The notes under the pieces were generated by a model. It saw nothing but the letters and a program-made list of their open reading frames with translations, made no database searches and was not told the DNA's origin. The position numbers were made by a program, and so were the translations under genes. Positions 18,737-29,043 of a DNA stretch of 64,000 nucleotides are shown here, in pieces. Each line of letters begins with the position of its first letter. The stretch's first letter is position 1. Source of the stretch: Trichaptum fuscoviolaceum (lineage: Eukaryota; Basidiomycota; Agaricomycetes; Hymenochaetales; Trichaptaceae); assembly GCA_910574455.1 (NCBI GenBank), contig CAJSYZ010000009.1:1116001-1180000 (forward strand), given 5' to 3'.

Positions 18737-21700
18737 GGTCGTATTGCTCAGTCGCGCCCTATACGACCCAACCGCCCTTGTGGCCGAAGAACTCTCTTAA
18801 TAATGGTCCCTTGTATTTAACCATCTCTACAATAGACCGTCGTCTTCGACGACATTTGAAGTTCCCGGTACAGGTTAGCGACGGAAAGACGGATGCCTTA
18901 GCCACAGTAATGTTAGACAGTGGTGCGTCGGGAACTTTCATAAATTCCCGCTACGTTTCGCGACACGGACTCCAGACCCGGGACTTGGTAATCCCGATAC
19001 TTTTGCGCAATGCGGACAATTCCCTGAACGCGATTGGACGCATCACCAAGGAAGTAGTCCTCAACGTCGAAATGAAGGGACACTTAGAACAGTTGACCAT
19101 GGCCGTCGCGGATATTGGCGACGACGATATTATCATGGGGATCGATTGGTTGCGGCACCATAACCCAACCATTGACTGGACCAACGATGTGGTCGATCTC
19201 AACCGCTGCCCGCCTCAGTGTGACAACCAGCAACGCCTGGTCCCGCTTCCCCGCCTCGCCATAGCAGAAGAAGTCGAGACCCCCTGGGGGCCCGACAGGA
19301 CCCAGGGAAGCTGTCCCACCGGGATTTCGGTACTCAGAAAAATATTGGGACCTGTACCACGACGCCGAATCCTACTTCGTCACGACGGACGACCATTTCG
19401 CGTACAAAATTGCCGCCTCGTACACCCACTCCCAGGCCATTGCTGAGAAGTCAGCAGTGAAGGAAGGTGAGAAAACCTTCGAAGAACTAGTTCCCCCCGA
19501 ATTCCGTGAGTTTGCCGACGTTTTTTCGAAAGTTGAATCCGAAAGGCTTCCACTGCGCAAGCCGTATGACCACGCCATAGATTTAGAACCCGGGAAGGTT
19601 CCCCCGTACAGCAAAATCTATCCCTTGGCCCCGGCCGAACGCGACGCCCTTCGCGAATTCGTTGACGAAAACCTGCGCAAAGGGTACATACGACCTTCGA
19701 AATCCCCTGCAGCGGCTCCCGTCTTCTTTATCAAGAAAAAGGACGGAACCTTGCGCATGGTAGTCGATTACCGATGACTGAACGATATCACGGTCAAGAA
19801 TCGATACCCGCTTCCCCTCACGATGGAACTCGTAGACGCACTGCAAAAGGCGAAGGTTTTCACGACGTTAGATTTGCGATGGGGCTACCACAACGTGCGA
19901 CTGAAGCAAGGCGACGAGTGGAAGGCCGCATTTCGGACTCAGGCAGGACATTTTGAACCAATGGTGATGACATTCGGGCTCACGAATGCCCCGGCGACCT
20001 TCCAGCACATGATGAACGATATCTTCAAGGACCTCATTGGAGTATACGTGATCATCTATCTTGACGACTTGCTAATCTTTTCCGAAGATGAATCGCAGCA
20101 TGATGAACACATACGGGAAGTCCTTAAGCGGCTGCGCGAAAACGACTTGTTCTGTAAACCCGAAAAGTGCAAATTCAAACAGACTTCCGTCGAGTATCTC
20201 GGGATGATTATTTCGCAGGGAAAGGTGGCGATGGATCCCGCCAAAGTACAGGCAGTCCTCGACTGGCCTACCCCGAAAAAGGTGAAAGACATTCAAGCCT
20301 TCCTAGGGTTCGCGAACTTCTATCGACGCTTTATTCGGGATTTCTCGCACATCGTCAAACCGCTCACGACGCTGCTGAAGAAGGACGTTCGCTGGGTCTG
20401 GACGGAAAACCAGCAGTTCGCTTTTGACTATCTCAAGCGCATGTTCACGACCGCCCCTGTCCTGATGATGCCAGACATGTCGCAACAATTCATCGTGGAA
20501 TGCGACGCCTCTGATTTCGCGACCGGCGCGGTCTTGTCCCAGGAAGGCGACGACGGGCTGATACATCCGGTCGCCTTTTTCTCGAAATCCCTCAACGATG
20601 CGGAACGCAACTACGAGATTTATGACAAGGAGCTACTCGCGATTATTAGAGCCCTTGACGAGTGGCGACATTATCTCGAAGGTGCGAGTCATAAACTCGA
20701 TATCGTGTCTGACCACAAGAATCTGCTATATTTCTCTGAATCCCGAACGCTGACGCGACGCCAAGCCCGGTGGAGTCTGTTCCTCACCCGCTTCGACTTT
20801 ACGATTCGCCATCGCCCAGGGCGACTCGGGGGCAAACCCGACGCCATGAGCCGTACCAACTAATAATCTAATAGATTTGCGGTAATTATTGCAACCCGAT
20901 TGTATAGTTATCGTGATAACGGGACCATAGGTTTTTTGGGCTGCGCGGCAGCTTAATGCCGGGGTGCCGCCTCACGGCACCTCGCGGCATCCTTTCGCGT
21001 CAGGGACCAGGCTGAATTCGGTAATACGGCCTGGTTTCAATCCCTGGCGCGTTTGCAATGCAATAATTCCGTTACCGGGGCCTAGCCCCTCGTAATTTGA
21101 TATAAAATAGCTTCGAGCTAGTTCTATAGGTAAATCTTTTTTATTTGCAAAATGACGTCGCTGTTAATTTACAATAAATGTTGCGACACTGCGCGAAAGT
21201 AAGCGCCGGCGCTTACTACGGTGTCGTGCGCGCGCGTTGTCCGTCCTTGTCCTTTTCTCCCACTTTCACGACCACTGCGTCGTTTCTCTCCCTCTTTCCT
21301 CTCTTCTTTCTTCTCTCGCAATCTATGATGGAAGGATGTCAACGCAATCTCATTTGCGTGGGAGGATCAAAAAGGCCACAAATGTGGCAGGTGCGTGACA
21401 CAGATTTACACTCAAAATGCAACTAAATCCTTTTGCACAATTTATAGGTGCGACGTACACCTTCACCCTCATCTTCATTGCAAGAGCGTCGACGATAGCA
21501 CAGGGCGCTGTCCATACCCATCGTTCCTCCGCTCTCTCACCTCCAAGCACAACAGCAGCAGCAAATCCAAGCAAGTGCAACCTCCTCATGGCGGGCGTCG
21601 CTGCAATCACAACAGTCGCATCAATCGCAGCGCCGACAGCGACAATCGCCTTCATCTCCAGAATCTTCTTCCGAAAAACCTGGTCAACAGCTGTACCAGG

Positions 21701-21939
21701 ACGATCGCCATCACGAGCACGTCGAACGGATCGGATTCCGAACAGCGTGCCCCCAGCCCTCCATCCACATCTTGCACATTCTCACAGCTTCCCCTCGGCA
21801 TCTGCTCTTCAGCGATGGCAACAGCACGCGCAAGAACTCGGTCTTGTGCGTCTGATACCGGTTGTCGTTCGAGTTCCTGCTTGAACCGGCTTCTTGGTGA
21901 TACTGGACGCTGGACAATGACCGGCGATCTGGCTGCCAA

Positions 21940-22290
21940 AATTGAGCATGCTGATAGAGTACAACGAGCAGCCGATCTTCTTGCTGCAGGCAAGCACCGC
22001 CCTGGTCGAACGACTCAAGACTGGAACAACTCCGCGCAAGAAGTCGTCGATCAACGCTGCTGTGGCTGCGCGGGAAAGGGTGAAGAAGGTATGTGTGTCT
22101 CCCTTGAATCCGTTCTACCAAATGCACCTTGACTCATTGTTTGCATCTTGTAGGCTAGTAAACGACCGGATATCTATCAAAGAGTGTTTAAACGCACTGG
22201 TAATGCGAGGATAGTACTGCGGCATCCAGGAAGAGCCTTTGCGACTGCGCACGATCTTCGTGATCGGCGCTTCGCAAAGGCTAAAGCCAG
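21940..22290 (+). pseudogene. Unidentified spliced gene fragment inside the inverted-repeat element
   Basis: An open stretch (LIEYNEQPIFLLQASTALV, then RKKSSINAAVAARERVKK) ends at a good donor (GTATGT, 22,088). It resumes after TTGTAG at 22,153 (ASKRPDIYQRVFKRTGNARI and RHPGRAFATAHDLRDRRF). The intron has a CTTGACTC branch-like site. I do not recognise the protein. It is probably a captured gene piece. Confidence 0.4.
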
Positions 22291-23590
22291 TATGTTTGTT
22301 GTCTCTTTCTTTGGTTTTAAATCATGTATATTACTACTTAAATACAATATATAATGTGTTTGCATTTGAAATACAAAAAAACTGCGCGAAAAGAGTGAAG
22401 ATTATAATTTATAGACGTTGTCGAAGGTGTCCTTCGACACGTCCGTGTCCTCAAGGTTGTGTCCGGCGATTCCCGGAGCATTTGTCCGAGGCATCGCCGG
22501 ACATCCTTTTCTCTCAAAATCAAAACACAACTTGAACAGCAGCTCAGGCACATTGTGCACAGCAATAGAGCGTATTGAGAAGTAAATTATCATATTTAAT
22601 ATAATAGCATTCATGTACTTTGTTGTTGTGCAATTAGCACAACAATGCTAAAAAGTGCTGTTCTAACAGTATTTATTCATTTGTATATTCTTGAGTACAT
22701 CTGAGCCTTCCATATTCTGTAAAATAGGTCTCCTTTACAATATATAGCAGTCGCAAAAAGAATCTCGTCGATAAAAGGAGTGGAAGTGGTTGAACTCGAA
22801 AGTGGTGCTTCGAATGCATCACTTCGAGTGAAACTTGTACACAAGTGTTCCACTCTTAGACTGATTTGTGTACTTCACTACTGTTTTCCTAGTAACTTCT
22901 ATTCTAACAACTGATTTTGCTTCATTAAAGCTTCTTCTACTGCTATGTAACATATATGTATTTTTTAATGATCATTAATATAGTGAAACTAGCTGCAAAT
23001 GTTGAATTTTGACTCAAAAGTGCTCAAAATGTCCGATTTTAGAGATTGTTTCATTTGTTTAGCCTCTTTTAAAGCTACATTAAAGCCCATAATTTTACTA
23101 GAGCTTCTATAATGTACATAGAGTTGTAATAGAAATCTCTAAGGCAATCAGAGGAACGTAAGATAAGAGAGAAATCAAAGAATTGTAGGAAATATGCATG
23201 AATCATGCATTTCTATTGTAGATCTTACCTCTTACCCTTTTTAGCACATTCTGTAGCCTCCGCAATTTTTGTGTACATACAGTAGCTTATTATACATCTA
23301 ATTAAATACTGTGCCTGAGATCATTATGTCTACATTAAATTTAAAGAGTATGTTATTGATATGTTTGAAGCAGAAAAACAGTGTGAGACATACCATATAT
23401 AGTAATTTCACGCGTTTCTCAGGGTCGTGGCGCGCTATCCGCACGCATCACGAACGTCGTCTTTCTCTCTTTCTTCACTCTTCTTCAAGCTCTCATGCTA
23501 TGGATGACGGGCAAGAAGGCGTTTGCTGCGCGCAAACGCCATCTTGCTTCTGCTTCCGCAGCCTCTCGCCTCCGGGCGCGAGCTGTATGC
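22291..23590. other. AT-rich interior of the inverted-repeat element
   Basis: About 1.3 kb with only short open frames. Nothing recognised. Confidence 0.4.
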
Positions 23591-23592
23591 TC

Positions 23593-24066
23593 GCAAGCGA
23601 AGCTTTCGAGACCTCGAGTCTTACTCCTAGGCTCCTACACCTCCGCACCTCTCTGAACGACGAGAAGCTCAAGGACACGCGAGCGCAAGCGCACCTCTCG
23701 AGACCTCGAGTCTTACTCCGACACCTCCATACCTCACTGGACGACGAGAAGCTCACGGACAAGTGAGCGCAAGCGCAGCTTTCGAGACTTCAAGTCTTAC
23801 TCCTACAACCTCCTTATCTCTCTGGACGACAAGAAGCTCAAGGACAAGTTTGAGCCCGATGGCAAGTTCAAGTTAGACTTCCGTCTACGAGGCGATCTCA
23901 TGTCTCGATGGCTCGCAGAAATCACCGAATCAGGAGTACGAGGAGAAGCAGAAGGAGCTGGACAGCGTCGCAAACTCCGTCATGCAGAAGGCGGGCGGTG
24001 CATTCCCCGGCGGCACTGCGACATCCACTTCAGGACATGGAGCTGGTGGGGGGTTGGGAAGTTAGG
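23593..24066 (+). pseudogene. Hsp70 C-terminal fragment with tandemly triplicated codons
   Basis: The third unit reads ESYSYNLLISLDDKKLKDKF, matching the Hsp70 lid segment (ALESYAYNLRNSL...KLKDKFE). After degraded sequence comes EYEEKQKELDSVANSVMQKA, then a Gly-rich tail ending in a stop at 24,064. Two earlier partial copies of the first segment, starting near 23,601 and 23,693, repeat with 84-92 bp spacing and carry stops or frameshifts. Normal Hsp70 has this segment once. It lies wholly inside the inverted-repeat element, so it is captured chaperone sequence, not a working gene. Confidence 0.82.
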
Positions 24067-26441
24067 TTGAGGATATTGGCTGAGCTGCATTCAAGTGAAC
24101 CAGGAGCGGCATTGGCATGCTCGCTGGTGGCAGCAATCTAGGTACGTCTTCATTTCATTTGGTCTGTATTTACGAAAAAAATTGACTGATAATGGGCAGC
24201 TTCCTTCGCAGCTGCGCCATAACCCATTGAGCCGTGCGTGACAGACACTTGCGAGCTCTCACCTCCCTTTTCGTACTCATGTACTCCATTCAAACTCACT
24301 CACGCCCCATCGTTCGCCCGCCCCGCCGCGCCACGCCCGAGCGGCATTTGGCCCTCTCAGTGCAGTGCGCCGCGAGGCCGTAGTCGCACCCGCGGGCCTG
24401 GTCTAGCGACGCGGATGGCGCGCGCTGGTATCCGCCGTGTGCATGCGCGCAACGCCCGCCGCCCGCGTACCGGCCCAGCGCGCGTGGTGCGCAATTTTAA
24501 TTTAGATATTTTAGCTTTTATTCCAAATTTTAATTAGGCCTGGACCGTAGTCCAGGCTTTGCAGATTAATATAATTATTATTTCAAATGAAAAGAAAGTG
24601 CTCCCGTGCTGCCGGGCAAAGCCCTGAGAAGGCAGCATCGGCACGCGCGGCCCAGGCAGAGCTAAAAGGCAGAACAAGCTGCAGAAAGCCTGCCGAAGTC
24701 CTGCCGAAGTTACCGCGATAACTATACAATCGGGTTGCGATAATTACCGCGATTCTATAAGATTATTAGCTGGTACTGGTGACGCCATGTCACGACGCGT
24801 CGATCTTCAACCAGAAGGCGAAGACAACACGGGACGGACCCTCTTGACCCCCGAAATGTTTCGGCTAAAGGCAATTCGTCGGGGAATGACGCAGGTACAC
24901 GGGGATTAGGCCCTCCTACGACGCATTCATAAGTCAGATCAGTATGAAGACGAGCTGGTGGATGCGATCGAGTTGGTCAAGTCCAAGGCGCCCCGAGTCC
25001 TGACCAAGGAACTTGAGGACTGGAGCACCGAAGAAGGCCTCATCCTGTACCAGGGTAAGGTGTACGTTCCGAAAGATGAGACCATTCGCCGGGACGTGGT
25101 GAAGACCTACCACGACAGTCTCCCCGCCGGACATCCTGGACGTTGGAAAACGTTTGAGATGGTAAGCCGCAACTACTGGTGGCCCGGGATGTCTAACTTC
25201 GTAGAACGATACGTTTCGGGATGCGATACCTGCGCACGCACGAAGAACCGATCCCAACGCCCGGTAGGACTCCTGCAACCGAACGAAATCCCGCAGGGCC
25301 CCTGGCAGGCGATTTCGTGCGATTTCATCACCCGGCTCCCCCGATCCGAGGATTACGACGCAATTTTCGTGGTGGTCGACCGTCTCACCAAGCAAGCACA
25401 TTTTATCCCGACCACGTCTGACGTCGATGCACCGGAAACTGCAGAACTCTTCCTGCAACACGTCTGGAAGCTGCACGGAACCCCCCGCCAGATCATATCC
25501 GACCGAGGACCACAGTTTGTCGCACAGTTCATGAAAGCCCTCTTTTCCCGACTTGGTATCAAGGGTACCACGTCGACTGCATATCACCCGCAGACGGATG
25601 GGCAAACCGAAAGGGTAAACCAAGAGCTGGAACAATATTTACGGGCTTTCATAGATACACGACAAGAAAACTGGGCCGGATTACTCCCGATGGCAGAGTT
25701 TGCGCACAACACGAAAGCGCACGCGGCAACACGACAATCCCCGTTCGCGCTTGTCTACGGCTACAATCCCGAATTCACGATTGCCCCGAGCGAAGGCTTG
25801 TCCACGGTCCCCGCCGCGGACGCACGACTACAGGAGCTTCAGCAGGCACAGGAAGAGGCAAGAGCGGCTTTGGAGGTTGCGGCAGAGCGCATGAAGCAGC
25901 ACTACGATCAGGCCAGGAATGAGGCCCCGCAGTACGCAGTCGGGGATAAAGTATGGCTCGAGGCGACGAACGTTCGGCGACCGGGAACGCGCAAATTATT
26001 ACCGAAACGACTAGGGCCGTATAAAGTGAAGGCAAAGCTAAGTGACCTCACCTACGAACTCGAACTCCCCGCGTCGCTGAAGATTCATCCCGTATTTCAC
26101 GTATCGCTGCTCTCGCCATACCACGAAGACAACATTCCCGGTCGAACGCAACCCCCGCCGCCCCCAGTCGAAGTAGAAGGAGATCTGGAGTACGAGGTGG
26201 AAGAGGTACTGGATGCTAGACGGTTTAGACGGAGGTTTGAATATTTGGTACGATGGAAGGGATATTCGAGCGCGGAAGATACATGGATTCCCGCAAAGGA
26301 TATGGGTAATGTAAAGGCTAAAATTCGCAGTTTCTATCGAAAACACCCGGACGCCCCTCAAGAAGTCAACGCTATCGAGCTCTGTGACCTGAGCAAGATT
26401 CAAGCTTGGCGCCCCGGAGTTGCGCCTTTGGAGGGGGGTAA

Positions 26442-27259
26442 TGTCGAGATCCCGGGCTCCTTTTCTCATTTCCCGCACTTTCCCGCCAAGGATCCCGACA
26501 TGAGCAGACAATCCCGCGGGGAGAATCCCGCCATTGGATTCCCGGCGCGAAACCTCATTCCCGAATCGCACGATCCCATGCTCACGTGACTTATCCCGCA
26601 CCACCGTCCCAGCAACCATGCACGCATACACACACTCATTTACGACGACCCGCCACGGCACACGTACATTCACTTATCAACATACGCTCATTAATCCGCT
26701 AGTACCTCAAGGTGACGACCCGCAACAGTCTGGCATACCTAGTCTGGCTAGTCGCGGCCCCGGACCGGACGCTGACGTCCACGGACAGGCCGTAGCCATC
26801 TGGAGAGACGGGATAGACATGCCTAGCAGTGCGGTTGTAGCATGTATCGTTTGTAGTAGATAGGTGCGCATTGCGCAAGGACACTTAGCGTAGATTAACT
26901 ATACAGTCTTTACGAAGTAGATAAATAGCTGTAGGCATCGTAAGGAGCACCCCACTTTTAACCTCTTGTGGAGTGCTTCCTTAGGTGCGATCTCTCTCTT
27001 TTCTCCTGTGTAGTTAGTTGCGCAATACTTACTTGTGGAGTGCTTCCTTAGGGATCCGCTTACTTGACGTTCAAAGCAGTGAAGAGTCCTAGCTGGCCTT
27101 GAGAATCCCGCGACGCGCCTGGATAGAATCCCGCGCGTTTCCCGCCTGAATTCCCACGCTCGTTCCCAGTCGCGAATCCAGATTCCCGAACGCGGGTTCT
27201 CGTCGCGAATTCCAGTTTCCCGAAACTGTTTCCCGCTACAATTCCCGACGGTCGTAACA
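26442..27259 (+). repeat. Gypsy A 3' LTR
   Basis: 818 bp, TG...CA ends. It is preceded by the polypurine tract TTTGGAGGGGGGTAA (26,428-26,441 region) and followed by the target duplication CTAAG. The pol frame continues into it and stops at 26,589. Confidence 0.93.
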
Positions 27260-27264
27260 CTAAG

Positions 27265-28425
27265 GATGGGATTGCTGTTAAACTCGGCCAGCAGATCCTC
27301 CTGAGTGTACGTTGTCCGCTGACCCTTAGAAAGAGTAGTGTTCCTAGTAGGGACCATGGAAATCCTAAGGGTGGACCGCGGACGGACCCGGGTTGCAGTG
27401 AGTACCGGCGGCACTTGCATGGTACCCGTGTAGCAAATGGGAGCCAAGTGAGCACACAGGGCACCCGCATGGCTATCAAGAGCGCTTTCGACCGCCATGC
27501 CCTCAGTAGAGCCTGGACGGTTAGTGAACATGCATACAATGCGGCCTTTAGTGTTGAAAACCGCAGACCACACCAGAAGACGCTTTGTGGTGGGCAGCTC
27601 AGCAAAGAAATTACGCACCGCAGTTGTAAGGGCGGCACCAGACTTGCGCTTAGCTGCTGGGATGTAGGGGTTAGCTGTAAACACCAAGGTCGGCTCCTTG
27701 GCATACATCTTGGGTGGTGGGGGTGAGGAACGTCCAGAGGAGGGCGCCTTCTTGGGAGTGGTCCTGCCCGTGGCCTTGGGGGCTGGGGTGGTAGTAGCAG
27801 GGGGTGCTGGGGCAGCAGCAGCTGTCACCTGAGCGTAGGTGAGTGGGACTGGGGCCGGGGCTACCTGGGGGGGTGGCGGCGGGTTGATGCGAGGGGGGCG
27901 AGGTGGAGGCCGGTCGAGTAGAGTCTGCACCTGTCTGGAGAGGGTACCAACTTCGCTGTTCAACTTACTGATGCCTGCATTTTGCTTCTGCATAACGCGG
28001 ACATCCTTGATCAGCTGTGCAAGCGCTTTGTTCATAGTGGCCATGCTCTTGCTGGATGCTGGGTCGTTGTCAGGAGTGGAGGGAGATACAAATGGTGGTG
28101 GTAGTGGGACGCCGGTTTCAGCGTGGTGTTGTTGGAAGGCAGCTGCCGCAAGGTCAGCATACTCTTTGACGTTAGGATTAGCATCCTTCCCATCCACAAG
28201 TGTCGACAGCATTGTGTAGGTTGCTGCATACAGTCCACCTAGTGTGCTGGCGTTCAACATCATTTGCTCGTGGGGGGTCTTGCTCAGGTCAGCAAAGTTG
28301 GCCATGAGCTGGTCAGAGAGGGTGTCCCAGAGATGGTACATGCCATGTATTAGTGCCATCTCATGTTCTGGAACGGAATCAGTGGGGGGAGCAGGGCGCC
28401 CCGGTAGTGGGGACAGGACAGAGGC
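27265..28425 (-). pseudogene. LINE gag (ORF1) middle block
   Basis: Minus-strand frame beginning after the Gypsy B site and running to the Gypsy A site. It has an alpha-helical start (MALIHGMYHLWDTLSDQLMA), a short coiled coil (INKLNS-like, SRQVQTLLDR), a long Pro/Ala/Thr-rich segment, and a globular part (NPYIPAAKRKSGAAL, VRNFFAELPTTKRLLVWSAV, QEDLLAEFNSNPILS). It joins in frame to the blocks on both sides. The globular part resembles the RNA-binding region of fungal LINE ORF1 proteins. Confidence 0.85.
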
Positions 28426-29001
28426 TGTTACGACCTAGAGTGGTTCCTTCGCTTTCGAGACCCTGAATCGGACACGGACGACGATCGGACGCAATGAGCG
28501 GTGGTTCTCACTCTGAGAAGCACTTTACAAGTCAATTAAGCTATTCTACACATCAGAGCTAAAGATAAACACATCACCTGAGAAGCACTTTACAAGAGGC
28601 CAAAAGTGGAGTGCTTCGCAGGGGGATCCGCGGTTTTGATGAACAAAGGCAAAAACTATACAGTACCAAGCCACTGGACCCTGATCCGACTAGGTCCGAC
28701 CTATACCGCTGACGTAAGTCGGAGTTCGGGGTCCCGCTCTAGTCGGGGTCCCGCATCGGTAGAGCGGAGGTTCGAGTCGGAGTGGCGGAAGAAAGAAAGA
28801 AAAGAGAATTGCTTGCAGGGCGCTTGTCCTAGCGGCCTGCAAACATACAGGCAAGTAATCTATGCAAAAAGGAAGAGAATCGGAGTCAAAGAAAGTCCGG
28901 TTTCGGACCGGACATGTCGGGGATCCGACTCGGAGTATGATCGTAAAAGAAAATAAAGGAAAAATAAAAGAAATAAAATAACCTGAGGCGGATTCCTGAC
29001 A
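28426..29001 (-). repeat. Gypsy B 3' LTR
   Basis: 576 bp, reads identical to 34,188-34,763. In element sense it follows the polypurine tract. Confidence 0.95.
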
Positions 29002-29020
29002 TTATCCCCCTCCAAGGGCG
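29002..29020 (-). promoter_or_regulatory. Gypsy B polypurine tract
   Basis: On the minus strand CTTGGAGGGGGATAA directly precedes the 3' LTR. It closely matches TTTGGAGGGGGGTAA of Gypsy A. Confidence 0.85.
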
Positions 29021-29043
29021 CTCCTAAAGAGCGCGCGCGTTCG

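Larger units (their letters stand above)
20849..24780. mobile_element. 3.9-kb element with 72-bp inverted repeats and 9-bp target duplication
   Basis: GACGCCATG flanks it (20,840-20,848 and 24,781-24,789). Removing one copy restores Gypsy A pol (KPDAMSRRVD). Terminal inverted repeats span about 72 bp (20,849-20,920 and 24,709-24,780). They share CAACCCGATTGTATAGTTAT exactly and differ mostly by single changes, but bases 2-5 do not match. Long repeats with a 9-bp duplication are typical of Mutator-like elements. No transposase was recognised. It carries Hsp70 sequence and another unidentified spliced gene piece, so it looks non-autonomous with captured host DNA. Confidence 0.8.
18725..26589 (+). 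pseudogene. Gypsy A pol (protease, RT-RNase H, integrase, chromodomain), broken
   Basis: The protease has MLDSGASGTFIN near 18,910 and IGDDDIIMGIDWLRHHNP. A deletion relative to Gypsy B between about 19,255 and 19,318 shifts the frame. Then come the RT ([32 protein letters not shown]) and RNase H (VECDASDFATGAVLSQ). A TGA follows VVDYR at about 19,777, where CGA is plausible. The inverted-repeat element splits the gene at 20,849-24,780. The integrase resumes at MSRRVDLQ, with a TAG at 24,907, then HHCC (GHPGRWKTFEM, CDTCARTKN), the DDE core, and a chromodomain (EYLVRWKGYSSAEDTWIP). The frame runs through the polypurine tract and stops inside the 3' LTR. Confidence 0.92.
4873..27259 (+). mobile_element. 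Gypsy A: chromodomain Ty3/Gypsy element, interrupted twice
   Basis: Both ends are fixed by the sequence. The 5' LTR begins TGTCGAGATC at 4873, the 3' LTR ends GTAACA at 27,259, and CTAAG is present at 4868-4872 and 27,260-27,264. With element C removed the 5' LTR is 176 + 642 = 818 bp, equal to the 3' LTR (26,442-27,259). Internal order is gag, protease, RT-RNase H, integrase, chromodomain. A second insertion at 20,849-24,780 splits RNase H from integrase. The pol frame has a frameshifting deletion and two in-frame stops, so the copy is dead. Confidence 0.93.

Noticed and set aside
21025..21055. Possible tRNA T-arm (TTTCAATC) in the inverted-repeat element
   Set aside because: The flanking bases do not form the T stem and no acceptor stem was found.
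21395..22132. 245-codon frame in the inverted-repeat element as a transposase
   Set aside because: Composition is Ser/Thr/His/Arg-rich, with no DDE-type or other transposase motif.
23640..23830. CRISPR-like spaced repeats
   Set aside because: The repeats are diverged Hsp70 codons in a fungal transposon, not identical short repeats with unique spacers.
26899..27259. C-terminal end of the 486-codon minus-strand frame
   Set aside because: It reads out of LINE gag into the Gypsy A LTR and has no biological meaning.
28765..28775. GGTTCGAGTC in the Gypsy B LTR, like a Pol III B box
   Set aside because: No A box at the right distance and no tRNA fold could be built.
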